A DNA stretch of 64,000 nucleotides from Clostridia bacterium (GTDB lineage Bacteria; Bacillota; Clostridia; Lutisporales; Lutisporaceae), in assembly GCA_029256325.1 (NCBI GenBank), contig JAQSYD010000001.1, forward strand, positions 41,888-105,887. The letters are read 5' to 3'. Positions 39,099-48,227 of the stretch are shown here, in pieces; the first letter of the stretch is position 1; every line of letters begins with the position of its first letter. Under the pieces are notes generated by a model. That model was given only the letters and a program-made list of their open reading frames with translations, searched no databases and was not told the DNA's origin. The translations under genes and the position numbers were made by a program.

Positions 39099-39879
39099 AC
39101 CAAAATGGGTTTTGTTCTGCTATATCTGCATTCATTACTTCTAAATCCTTCATAGTATCTGCAGCGGCCCAATATCCATCATATCTAAATACTGCCAGCT
39201 GCTTAGCATTTGCAAGGCTTTGTAAAGGTTCCTTTTCAAATATGCAGCTATTGCTTTTGTCAATATAACGAAAGGCTTCTTTTTCCAATACAAGAAAACC
39301 TCCATTTATCAACCCTTCTAATTTTGGTTTTTCTGTAAAGGACACTGCTATATCGTTTTCTATATTTATAAACCCATATTGACTTTCCTTTTGTATGCCT
39401 GTTACTGTTGCCAATTTTCCTTTACTCTTGTGGAACTTCAAAAGCTCCTTTATATCAATATAGGCTAAACCATCTCCGTAGGTAAGAAAGCAACCTTCAT
39501 GATCGACAAAGGGTTCCGCTTGCTTTATTCTCCCTCCTGTCATGGTATCTTCTCCCGTCTCTAGAAAAGTGATCTTCCATCGTTCACTATCCTCCAGCAT
39601 TTGGATCTCCTGCTTTCCGGAGGTTGTATCCATAATAAAGCTCCTGTCCTTCCATGCGTTATTCATAAAATATTCCTTGATGATTTCACTTTTATAGCCT
39701 AGAAGCAGTACAAAGTCATTAAACCCATAATAACTAAACAGCTTCATAATATGCCATAGCAGTGGTTTTTTATCAACTAAAGCCATTGGTTTAGGTCTTT
39801 CAGCTGTAAACTCCTTCATTCGCATACCTTTACCACCGCACAAAATCAATACTTTCAACTTCATCACCTCAGTTTTCAA
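39082..39879 (-). CDS. Sugar-1-phosphate nucleotidyltransferase (glucose-1-phosphate cytidylyltransferase RfbF-like)
   Basis: LKVLILCGGKGMRMKEFTAERPKPMALVDKKPLLWHIMKLFSYYGFNDFVLLLGYK, FLTYGDGLAYID. Confidence 0.85.
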   Translation of the reverse strand: MKTEVMKLKVLILCGGKGMRMKEFTAERPKPMALVDKKPLLWHIMKLFSYYGFNDFVLLLGYKSEIIKEYFMNNAWKDRSFIMDTTSGKQEIQMLEDSERWKITFLETGEDTMTGGRIKQAEPFVDHEGCFLTYGDGLAYIDIKELLKFHKSKGKLATVTGIQKESQYGFINIENDIAVSFTEKPKLEGLINGGFLVLEKEAFRYIDKSNSCIFEKEPLQSLANAKQLAVFRYDGYWAAADTMKDLEVMNADIAEQNPFWYERGK

Positions 39880-39933
39880 TTCCTTATATTAGAATATGCA
39901 AACAACCCTTATATGTTATTAATAATTATTACG

Positions 39934-40341
39934 CTAATCTAATAAATTACAAGGGAAGGTATCTGTGTCCTGAGGATTATATTCTTTTAATGAAACTGCC
40001 AATACAATGAGTGGAGCTTCCGATTCATTCTTTATGGCGTGAACAGTATTTGGATATACCTTTATGATTTGATTATCTGAAGCCTTCATTTTAATAATTT
40101 TCATATTTTTTTCGTCAACATCTGAAAGTGCCATGATGGCTTCCCCCGAAAGTACTGTGAAAAATTCAATGGCTCGTTTGTGGAAATGGTTGCCCCTTAC
40201 AGTGTTCTTGTTGGAATATAGCACATATATCTCTTCTATCTCTTGTTCTCCTGAAAGCATGCTCTTTTGGACTATTTTCTTCAGCTGCCCTCTATTATCT
40301 AGAAAAGGAGATATTATTAATTGTTCATAACCAGAATTCAT
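39934..40341 (-). CDS. Cupin-like sugar 3,4-ketoisomerase/WxcM-type (or dTDP-sugar epimerase-like) protein
   Basis: DNRGQLKKIVQ, RGNHFHKRAIEFFTVLSGEAIMAL, VYPNTVHAIKN. Confidence 0.7.
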   Translation of the reverse strand: MNSGYEQLIISPFLDNRGQLKKIVQKSMLSGEQEIEEIYVLYSNKNTVRGNHFHKRAIEFFTVLSGEAIMALSDVDEKNMKIIKMKASDNQIIKVYPNTVHAIKNESEAPLIVLAVSLKEYNPQDTDTFPCNLLD

Positions 40342-40363
40342 TTCATCATCCCCGATACATTTA

Positions 40364-41431
40364 TTAAGTCTTTAGATTGTAATTGTTTATATACCACTGT
40401 TTTAGTCTTAATAAACCCTCCTGCAGATGAACTGAAGGGTAATACGCAAGCAATTTTTTTGACTTGGTCAAATCCGGACATCTTCTTTGCGGATTATCTG
40501 TCAGATAGTTTTTTTCAATGCTTTGTTGATGCTCTATTTCTACATCCCCTATAATCTCTGCCACCTTTTTAGCCAAGTCCAGCATACTTATTTCAATCTC
40601 ATCATTCCCGATATTAAATGCTTCGCCACTACAATCTGATAGCAAAGCTTTTATAAAACCAATTGTTGCATCACTGATATAACAGAAACTTCTTGTAGGC
40701 TTACCATCACTTAATAAAACAATCTTTCCTTGTAAAAATGCATCCTTAAAATAATCTGGTATAACCCTTCTGTCATCTAATCTCAAGCCGGGACCATATA
40801 CATTAAAGGGTCGAACTACTTTGATTGGTATTCCGTATTGCTGATAATAGCTTACGCATAATGTTTCGCCTAATCTTTTCGACTCATCATAACATGCTCT
40901 TGGTCCAGTGCAAGATACATTACCGTTATAAGCTTCTTGAGTGGGGATATTTTCAGGAGTTGGATTTCCATATATCTCGCTTGTTGAGAAGGATAAAAAG
41001 CTCTTAACATTGCTTTTTCTAGCAAGCTCCAATAAGTTCTTAAGACCCATTACGTTAACCTCTATGGTTTCTAAAGGGAATTTTCTATACACTGTTGGCG
41101 ATGCAATTCCTGCACAGTGAATGATATAATCAGGCTTTATATCAATTTCGAAGGGTTTACTGACATCTTTGTTCATAATAGAAATATGTTCCTTGCTCAA
41201 AAGATGTTTGATTCGCTCCGGTACACCGGTAATAAAATTTTCTAAGCAAATAACCTTGCAAGGCTTCTTGAAAATGTTTTCGTTGCAATATTGTAGGACA
41301 TCTATAATGTAAGCTCCAAGAAATCCTCCGCCTCCACTGATTAAAAGTGTTGAATCCTCAAAACGTTTAAGCAGTTCCCTATTCTCCGTACTTATCCTAG
41401 CAACGTCCCCTAGAATAATGCTGTCCAGCAA
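40364..41431 (-). CDS. NAD-dependent epimerase/dehydratase (UDP-glucuronate decarboxylase-like extended SDR)
   Basis: LLISGGGGFLGAYIIDVL, YDESKRLGETLCVSYYQQYGIPIKVVRPFNVYGPGLR. Confidence 0.87.
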   Translation of the reverse strand: MLDSIILGDVARISTENRELLKRFEDSTLLISGGGGFLGAYIIDVLQYCNENIFKKPCKVICLENFITGVPERIKHLLSKEHISIMNKDVSKPFEIDIKPDYIIHCAGIASPTVYRKFPLETIEVNVMGLKNLLELARKSNVKSFLSFSTSEIYGNPTPENIPTQEAYNGNVSCTGPRACYDESKRLGETLCVSYYQQYGIPIKVVRPFNVYGPGLRLDDRRVIPDYFKDAFLQGKIVLLSDGKPTRSFCYISDATIGFIKALLSDCSGEAFNIGNDEIEISMLDLAKKVAEIIGDVEIEHQQSIEKNYLTDNPQRRCPDLTKSKKLLAYYPSVHLQEGLLRLKQWYINNYNLKT

Positions 41432-41433
41432 TT

Positions 41434-42411
41434 TTATCTCCTCTTTTCCTTATATTTATCATAATGAACGCTATACCAATCAATGGTACGCTGCAATCCG
41501 TCCTCCAGGCTAATTCTAGGCTGCCAGCCCAAGCCTTTCATAAGCTTACTGACATCAGGCTGAGGACGCCACAAATCATTCTTTCGATATTCAATAGCTC
41601 CATAATTGGGCTTACAGCTTGTGTTTGTATATTTAAATATTAGATCTACATAATATTTAAGTTGGTTAATCTTGCCGCTTCCAATATTGAATATATCGTT
41701 GGTATGCTTTGTGTCTAAAGCCGCTAATAGAAATCCGTCAACTATATTTTCTATATAGCAATAATCTCTGTACTGCTCACACTTCGTTAGGTCTACGTCC
41801 TTTTGATCAAATATGGAGAGGATGATGTGCGGGAAGAACTTATGACTTCCTTCATTCTCACCAAATACGCCAAACGGAATCAAGGTGATTATCTCAATAT
41901 TATTTTCAGCAGCGATCTGATGAGCAATCAATGTAGCAGATGCTTTCGTACTTCCATATATATTAGCTGGCTCAAGCTTCATTTCTTCAGTTATCAACCC
42001 CTCTTTATTTCCATACTGCATGCTTGTTCCGGCATATAAAAACTTGCGGCAGCTTCCAATTTTGCGAATTGCATTCAATAGGTTAATAGTCCCTAATATA
42101 TTTGATTTTGCAGCTTCTATATAATCCTGTTGTCTGAAATCAACTCCATATGCTGCCAAATGAAAAACATAATCGGGCATAGCAGTTGTGACGGTTTTTG
42201 ATACCAGTTCATCATCCTTTAAATCTCCCTTTATTACATGGATGTCTGATAGCTGATCTACTATTCTCCATAGGTCAGCACTTTCTCTTACGATAATAGT
42301 TACATTAGCACCCTCCAGTACCATTCTTTTTACAAGATGTGAACCAATGAAACCATTCGCACCTGTTATCAATACATTCGCATTCTTGAACTGTTCTTTT
42401 TCGTTATTCAT
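41434..42411 (-). CDS. NAD-dependent epimerase/dehydratase
   Basis: NVLITGANGFIGSHLVKRMVLEGANV, YGSTKASA. Confidence 0.87.
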   Translation of the reverse strand: MNNEKEQFKNANVLITGANGFIGSHLVKRMVLEGANVTIIVRESADLWRIVDQLSDIHVIKGDLKDDELVSKTVTTAMPDYVFHLAAYGVDFRQQDYIEAAKSNILGTINLLNAIRKIGSCRKFLYAGTSMQYGNKEGLITEEMKLEPANIYGSTKASATLIAHQIAAENNIEIITLIPFGVFGENEGSHKFFPHIILSIFDQKDVDLTKCEQYRDYCYIENIVDGFLLAALDTKHTNDIFNIGSGKINQLKYYVDLIFKYTNTSCKPNYGAIEYRKNDLWRPQPDVSKLMKGLGWQPRISLEDGLQRTIDWYSVHYDKYKEKRR

Positions 42412-42437
42412 TCTTTACCTCCTGATGAACCTTACAT

Positions 42438-44213
42438 CTATCCATAATAGCCATTCACTTCAATTCTGGCTTTGCCTAATGCTCTATGATATCGGTCATA
42501 TATATAACTGTATAAATCTTTATCCAGATACAACTTCGCTTTTCTATTAATACGAACCTTACCATCTCTAAATCTTTCATTGTCATTAAAGTGAAAACAT
42601 CGAATCAACCGCTGATTCATATACAATTTTCCATTTTTGACGAGAATATCATAATATTTTAAATCATCAAAAGCACTACAATATTCAAGACCTTCAACGA
42701 CATAGGAATTTAAATATTTAGAAACTTTATCAGATAAATAGAAGAAGCCTTTAAGGGTATCTAAGCAATACTCCAGTAAATCAACTGTTTCTTTACAGTT
42801 ATTCAATCCAATTAAATCCTTATCAAAAACTGCAATTTGATTACTCATACTCATTTGATTATGCTTAAATAATAGTGCATTGTAATCTTCAGCAAGTTTA
42901 AACACATCACTAAAACCTGTAAATACATAAAAATCACTATTCATATATAAAAGCTTCTGAATAGAAAAGTTGTTTTTGAGCAATGAAAGCAAAAAATATA
43001 TTTTAAGTCTTTCTATATGATTGCTATCGGGTTTTCTCTTAATCTCTACACTTAAAGCACTATCCATTAGATTATCAATATATATTACAGTTGTGTTTGG
43101 CAGCTTCAACGTCTTCATTCTGTTATAGCTTTCAATGTCTATGCAACATACCCACCAATAAAAGCTGTCTTCATGCTGAAGTAATGAATGATATAGTGCA
43201 ACTGCCTCTTGCAAAGTTCCCCGCCACACTATTGTTGCAATATCATATGCGGTATCAGCTTTACTCCTGGATAAATCAAAATAGTTATTTATTCGTTTTG
43301 CCTTTTTATTTAATAATGGATTGTAATCCTTTTTGATCAATTCAATTTCCTTCATAGCAGCTTTACAGGCTTTTATATAAGGAATATATACATACTCGAT
43401 AGAGTTTCTGGTAAATTTCATCCAGTAGCTGCATAAATCAATGTTGTTTTCATCATAATATCGAAAACCATAGTAATGAAATAGAACTAATTTTATATTG
43501 TTGATGAAGAGCTTATTATCTTTTATTCCAAAATACTTCTGCTGCTCAAAATTTAATCTATATAAAGTAAAAGGAGTCATGTTTATTCCAAGACTTTTTA
43601 CAATGCATATATTTTCATAAAGCTCAGGAACATTGTCTAAATATTTTTGATCTGCCCAACGCCCTTCTTCAGCTGTAAAATAACACCAATCTATACATTT
43701 TCTCTGCCACCATTTCAAACAATGAATGCCCACAAAATCCTTCATAAAACCAATAAAGCCTGCTTGAAATCTTCCATAAGTTTTTATTAACGACTCATGA
43801 TGATCTGTATAGTACTGCTCAGTTAATATTATGGAATGCTCACTCCACTCATCATAGATATCTATTGGGTCCGAAAGCATTTGAGTATCCCCATCAAGCC
43901 AGATAATTCTATCAACCTCTTGATAGTTTTCAAAAATATAGAGGATTTCAGAGGATTTTATTGTCCATGCATACTCATTTATAGCTCTGTCTCGCTTTAC
44001 AAGCTTTAGCTCCGGAAAGTCATCCTCAATTTCTTTAACTTTAATGACCTCTAGATTCTCTAACTCAAGCTGTGATAAAATTTCATATGCTGTATTGTCT
44101 AAGCATACAAGGAACAAAGTAAAAGCTTCATCCACCTTTTTTATGGAATTATACAATACGATACCCTGGTAACAATAAGCTGCACTATAAGCAGAGCAAT
44201 AGTAGTGCTTCAT
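42438..44213 (-). CDS. Two-domain glycosyltransferase-like protein (tandem GT-A-like domains), paralog 1
   Basis: N-half IIWLDGDTQMLSDPIDIYDEW (DxD); C-half LLYMNSDFYVFTGFSD; both start with a YxGxxLYxSxK pattern. Confidence 0.65.
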   Translation of the reverse strand: MKHYYCSAYSAAYCYQGIVLYNSIKKVDEAFTLFLVCLDNTAYEILSQLELENLEVIKVKEIEDDFPELKLVKRDRAINEYAWTIKSSEILYIFENYQEVDRIIWLDGDTQMLSDPIDIYDEWSEHSIILTEQYYTDHHESLIKTYGRFQAGFIGFMKDFVGIHCLKWWQRKCIDWCYFTAEEGRWADQKYLDNVPELYENICIVKSLGINMTPFTLYRLNFEQQKYFGIKDNKLFINNIKLVLFHYYGFRYYDENNIDLCSYWMKFTRNSIEYVYIPYIKACKAAMKEIELIKKDYNPLLNKKAKRINNYFDLSRSKADTAYDIATIVWRGTLQEAVALYHSLLQHEDSFYWWVCCIDIESYNRMKTLKLPNTTVIYIDNLMDSALSVEIKRKPDSNHIERLKIYFLLSLLKNNFSIQKLLYMNSDFYVFTGFSDVFKLAEDYNALLFKHNQMSMSNQIAVFDKDLIGLNNCKETVDLLEYCLDTLKGFFYLSDKVSKYLNSYVVEGLEYCSAFDDLKYYDILVKNGKLYMNQRLIRCFHFNDNERFRDGKVRINRKAKLYLDKDLYSYIYDRYHRALGKARIEVNGYYG

Positions 44214-44244
44214 TGCCCTCCCTCCTTAGCCTGTTTTATTAAGC

Positions 44245-46059
44245 TCATTTGTGACCACTTCTATTCAAAATATCTAAACTCAAGCGTAAACCCTTTAAAT
44301 ATGGCAAGTAAATATGTTTTTTGCTGATTGGTGCTAATCTTAGGATCTCTTTTGCGAAACGTTCAATATTGGCATCGTTTAAATTGGAAAGATGATACTT
44401 ATATAAAATCAAAGCTTTGTTATTTACATAAATTACGCCGTTTATCTTTTTTACTTTTACACGTCTAAGCTTTTCATCATCTAATAAACAATCTGGGCTT
44501 TCGAGAACAATTACCTTATCATATATTGCTTTCCATTTGCTGATGTAATTTATCTCATCTTGTATGCTGACTCCATTCTTTATCCACTCTTTCGTCTTTT
44601 CAATCCAATAAAACTGGCAGGTTAGTGAAATATCATCTCTATTGAACCCAATAATAGCATTTGAAATGTTGGCTTCATTTTCAACTGCTGTTGAGTTTCC
44701 ACAAAGCAGTATGGCGTTCTTCTTTAATAAATCAAAATAGAACTTGGGGCTCTGGTGAAATAGGCAATCACAATCAACATACAGCATACTTTGAAGATTG
44801 TAATTATTTAATAACAGTAGATTGATAAGCCTTGGTTTGAGAATCTCTAATTCGGCTCTGAAACCAGTTTGCTTTAATTGATTATAGTTTTCTATGAGAT
44901 TGGAAGGCTCAAATAGTTGAATTTGCGGTAATGCCAACATTTTCAATGTGTTATAGGAGTATTCATCTGTACAACAAATCCATAGCATAAAATTAATATT
45001 ATATTTTTTTATAGAGTCATATAGAGATAAGGTTTGTGCCAGTTGGTTTTCTTGTGCGACAGTACATAAATGAAATAAAGACCCTGAGTTATTTGCCTCA
45101 AGATTAAAATAATTACCTATATATTTATCCTTAATCGTTAAGTGAGGGTAGAAATTTGGATCAACTTCCCTAATCCTTGAATAAGCTTCATCGCATTTTC
45201 TGAAATAGGGTATATATAATTCATCAATTGTATGTCTGTCAAATTTCATCCAGTAGTTACATAAGTCAAAGTCATTACCATCGTAATATTTTAGTGCCAT
45301 GAAATGGTATAAAATGATAGGAGTATCTTTAATGTGTGGTATTCCATCTTTTATATTTATTAACCCGTTTTGTTCTGTATTAATTCTACTAGTAATGAAG
45401 GGAGTGAGATTAATGCCATCATGCTTTACAACTCCAATGTTTGGGAATCTTTCAGGCCAGTCGTCAACATATAACTGATCGTTCCAGCTGCGCTGCTCTT
45501 CCTCAGATTCTTTCCATTCTTGAAGTCTCTCTCGGAAATATTCCAAACATTTGATTCCGGTCTCATCTCTCTTAAAACCCATAAAGCCTGTATTATAAAA
45601 ACCAACCTCATATCCTTTATATTCATATTCATCTGTAAATCGTTCTGCTGTCAGAAGTACAGAATGATTCTTCCACTCCTCATATATAGGCTCAGGATCT
45701 GATAAAAACTCTGTATCTCCATCAACCCAAATAACATGGTCAACCTCTTTATATTTTTCAAATATATACAATGCTGCCGATGCCTTTGCAGTCCATATAT
45801 ATGATTTTTCGCCCCTTTGAAACTTTAGCTCAGGAATACGCTTATCATACTCTTCAATACTCTTGATACTGATTGGTACTAGATCAATTAGTCGCATTTC
45901 ATTTAATAATTCTAAAGACTTCTCGTCCATACATACTAAAAAAAATTTGAAGTTCCCGTCATGTTTTTTCATTGATTCATATAGAACTAACCCCTTATAG
46001 AGATAATCTTTTCTGTAAATACAATAATAATAGTGCATTAAACATGCTCCTCTCTCCAT
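44245..46059 (-). CDS. Two-domain glycosyltransferase-like protein (tandem GT-A-like domains), paralog 2
   Basis: N-half VIWVDGDTEFLSDPEPIYEEW; C-half MLYVDCDCLFHQSPKFYFDLL; true start probably MHYYYCIYRKDYLYKGL a few codons in. Confidence 0.65.
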   Translation of the reverse strand: MERGACLMHYYYCIYRKDYLYKGLVLYESMKKHDGNFKFFLVCMDEKSLELLNEMRLIDLVPISIKSIEEYDKRIPELKFQRGEKSYIWTAKASAALYIFEKYKEVDHVIWVDGDTEFLSDPEPIYEEWKNHSVLLTAERFTDEYEYKGYEVGFYNTGFMGFKRDETGIKCLEYFRERLQEWKESEEEQRSWNDQLYVDDWPERFPNIGVVKHDGINLTPFITSRINTEQNGLINIKDGIPHIKDTPIILYHFMALKYYDGNDFDLCNYWMKFDRHTIDELYIPYFRKCDEAYSRIREVDPNFYPHLTIKDKYIGNYFNLEANNSGSLFHLCTVAQENQLAQTLSLYDSIKKYNINFMLWICCTDEYSYNTLKMLALPQIQLFEPSNLIENYNQLKQTGFRAELEILKPRLINLLLLNNYNLQSMLYVDCDCLFHQSPKFYFDLLKKNAILLCGNSTAVENEANISNAIIGFNRDDISLTCQFYWIEKTKEWIKNGVSIQDEINYISKWKAIYDKVIVLESPDCLLDDEKLRRVKVKKINGVIYVNNKALILYKYHLSNLNDANIERFAKEILRLAPISKKHIYLPYLKGLRLSLDILNRSGHK

Positions 46060-46193
46060 TGTTTGAAAATATCCCTTTTCTAATTTACTTTATGTAGTTA
46101 GAGAATAAATCGTGTCATTTACTTTAGTAATAAATATGGTTTAGATATAAAGGCGCTTGCAAAAAAAATTCAGCAAGTATGGCAACATGCTGA

Positions 46194-47438
46194 TTACTGA
46201 TAGGTTTCATAAGTTTTACTATTATACTTATCATCGTAAATATTAATTTTAAGTATTTTTATAATGAGTTCATTCAAGACAGCTGTAAAGTTTTTGCATT
46301 CATAGATTTCTTCAATAGCTGTGCATGCATTAGATATATTTTGTTTGTTCCTAAGAACAAATTCCTTCGTACTTTTCATTTTATGCAATCTCTTTTGATT
46401 GTCTGAAATTACTTTCATTTCCCTGTCTCTCACTATTTTTAAGATATCTGTAAATAAAGATATTAAAATAAACGCTTCCGCTTTTTTTTCAATTGCATGT
46501 ATATCCTTAACAATATTATTAATTCGCTCTTTATCCTCCAAAATATAATTTGAAAAATAGAACAGAAGTATTTCAGCTGAATCATATTTTTCAGTAAATC
46601 TATATATATTCTTGATGCCATCATCACCTGGTTTTATAGGATGCTCTTGGTGAACACTTTTTATATCCTGCTTTATAAAGATACAACCATTTTTATAAAG
46701 CCTATAACCTAAATCTAAATCTTCGCAGCCCCATCCTTCATAACCTTCATCAAACATTCCTGCTTCAATTATAGTATCTTTTCTAACTGAGCAGTTATTT
46801 GTAATAAAAAAACTCCATGGAAAGCAATATTCCCTAAACTCGTTTCCATAAATTTCTAAAACTCTTTTGTAACCTTGTTCTTTCAGAGATTGAGTAAACA
46901 CATATTGTTTATATGAGTCATCTATAATACTTTCTTTGTCTATCAAACATTCTTTATCCTTCAAATACGCTAAATGATGAATCTGATTATTTTTTGTCTG
47001 GATTTCAATAAAACTTTTCAGTAATTTTCCCTTAAAATCTTTGTAGAAGTAAGTGAAAATTTTATCCCAGTTGATGCCACATACTACTCTATTTTTTATT
47101 TTATGCGCTGAAGCATGTTGGGACACAAAATTATGATCAGAAATCATGTCACCATCACTGAAAATCATAATATCACCTGAAGAAGCTTGTATCCCTAAGT
47201 TTCTTGCTTTGCCTCTACTTTGATTCTGTGGTGTTCTTATTATTATTAAATTCAGATCTAAATCAAGAGCAGACAGTACTCCCTTTGTATTATCATTTGA
47301 ACCATTATCAATTACGATAACCTCAAACTCTTTTTTATCAATATCCTGCATGCTCAGAGACAAAAGATTATAGTATAACCTTTCACATGCATTGTAAGTT
47401 GGAATTATTACACTGGCTTTCATACTCAATATCACCAT
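46194..47438 (-). CDS. Family 2 glycosyltransferase
   Basis: ASVIIPTYNACERLYYNLLSLSMQ, FSDGDMISD, EGWGCEDLDLGYRLYKNG. Confidence 0.88.
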   Translation of the reverse strand: MVILSMKASVIIPTYNACERLYYNLLSLSMQDIDKKEFEVIVIDNGSNDNTKGVLSALDLDLNLIIIRTPQNQSRGKARNLGIQASSGDIMIFSDGDMISDHNFVSQHASAHKIKNRVVCGINWDKIFTYFYKDFKGKLLKSFIEIQTKNNQIHHLAYLKDKECLIDKESIIDDSYKQYVFTQSLKEQGYKRVLEIYGNEFREYCFPWSFFITNNCSVRKDTIIEAGMFDEGYEGWGCEDLDLGYRLYKNGCIFIKQDIKSVHQEHPIKPGDDGIKNIYRFTEKYDSAEILLFYFSNYILEDKERINNIVKDIHAIEKKAEAFILISLFTDILKIVRDREMKVISDNQKRLHKMKSTKEFVLRNKQNISNACTAIEEIYECKNFTAVLNELIIKILKINIYDDKYNSKTYETYQ

Positions 47439-47552
47439 TTATATAAAATAACAAGTTTGGGTAATTGTTTAATTTTGATTAAACCTTTGAATATCAGTAC
47501 TTGTATTTCCTAGGCAATAGCAAATTCTGACAAATCTCTTGGTTCTTTATTC

Positions 47553-47580
47553 AATATATGCAATTTTCAATATTTGTCAA
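47553..47580 (-). promoter_or_regulatory. Candidate SigA promoter of the GT2 gene
   Basis: TTGACA-16-TATATT on minus. Confidence 0.45.
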
Positions 47581-47703
47581 CCCTGGGTAGCTGTGATTTA
47601 TCTCAATTCAAAAATTCTTTACTGCTTTATAACAGTAAGTCCAAAAAATACATTCACAATTTGTTGGACTTGCATACTATGTTGTTGAAAGGAGGTGATT
47701 TGA

Positions 47704-48036
47704 ATGAGTATGCCTAACATTCCCAACATTAGCCCGGAAATAGACGTCAATATTTGTGATGTAGTAAACTTGCTGCTTGCTTCAATAGCGCTGGAGGAGC
47801 TTGGTCTTGCTCATATAATAAATGCTGAGGGTGAGAAAATACAAGAAGTTATAGGTAATAATCCATGCCTTGGTGATTTGGTTGAAATTGATAAGAGCGT
47901 GGATAGAACTTTACAAAATGTTATAAAAAAAGAAATGCTGCTGCAATTCAAACTTGAAAATGTATTAGATTTAATCGACAAAACTGATTGTTTTGGTGAA
48001 TGCAACAATGGTGGAAATCATAAAAACAAAAAATAA
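47704..48036 (+). CDS. Small probable spore/exosporium-associated protein
   Basis: DVVNLLLASIALEELGLAHIINAEGEKIQ ... ETL-like DRTLQNVIKKEMLLQFKLENVLDLI, recalled from clostridial spore-surface/collagen-like proteins; AAAGGAGGTGAT SD. Confidence 0.6.
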   Translation: MSMPNIPNISPEIDVNICDVVNLLLASIALEELGLAHIINAEGEKIQEVIGNNPCLGDLVEIDKSVDRTLQNVIKKEMLLQFKLENVLDLIDKTDCFGECNNGGNHKNKK

Positions 48037-48227
48037 GTACTGTATGAATTAGTTGAAAACAAGCAAAGTAAGTATTTTATGCATTTACTATGCTTGTTTT
48101 TATATGCTAACAATGAATTTTGAATTTATTATAAAATTTAACTTTGAAACTTGCAGCTTTCTCATATATAATCAATAATGTATGTCAAAGTTTATAATTT
48201 ATTTTTTATATAGAAAGGAAGTAACCA

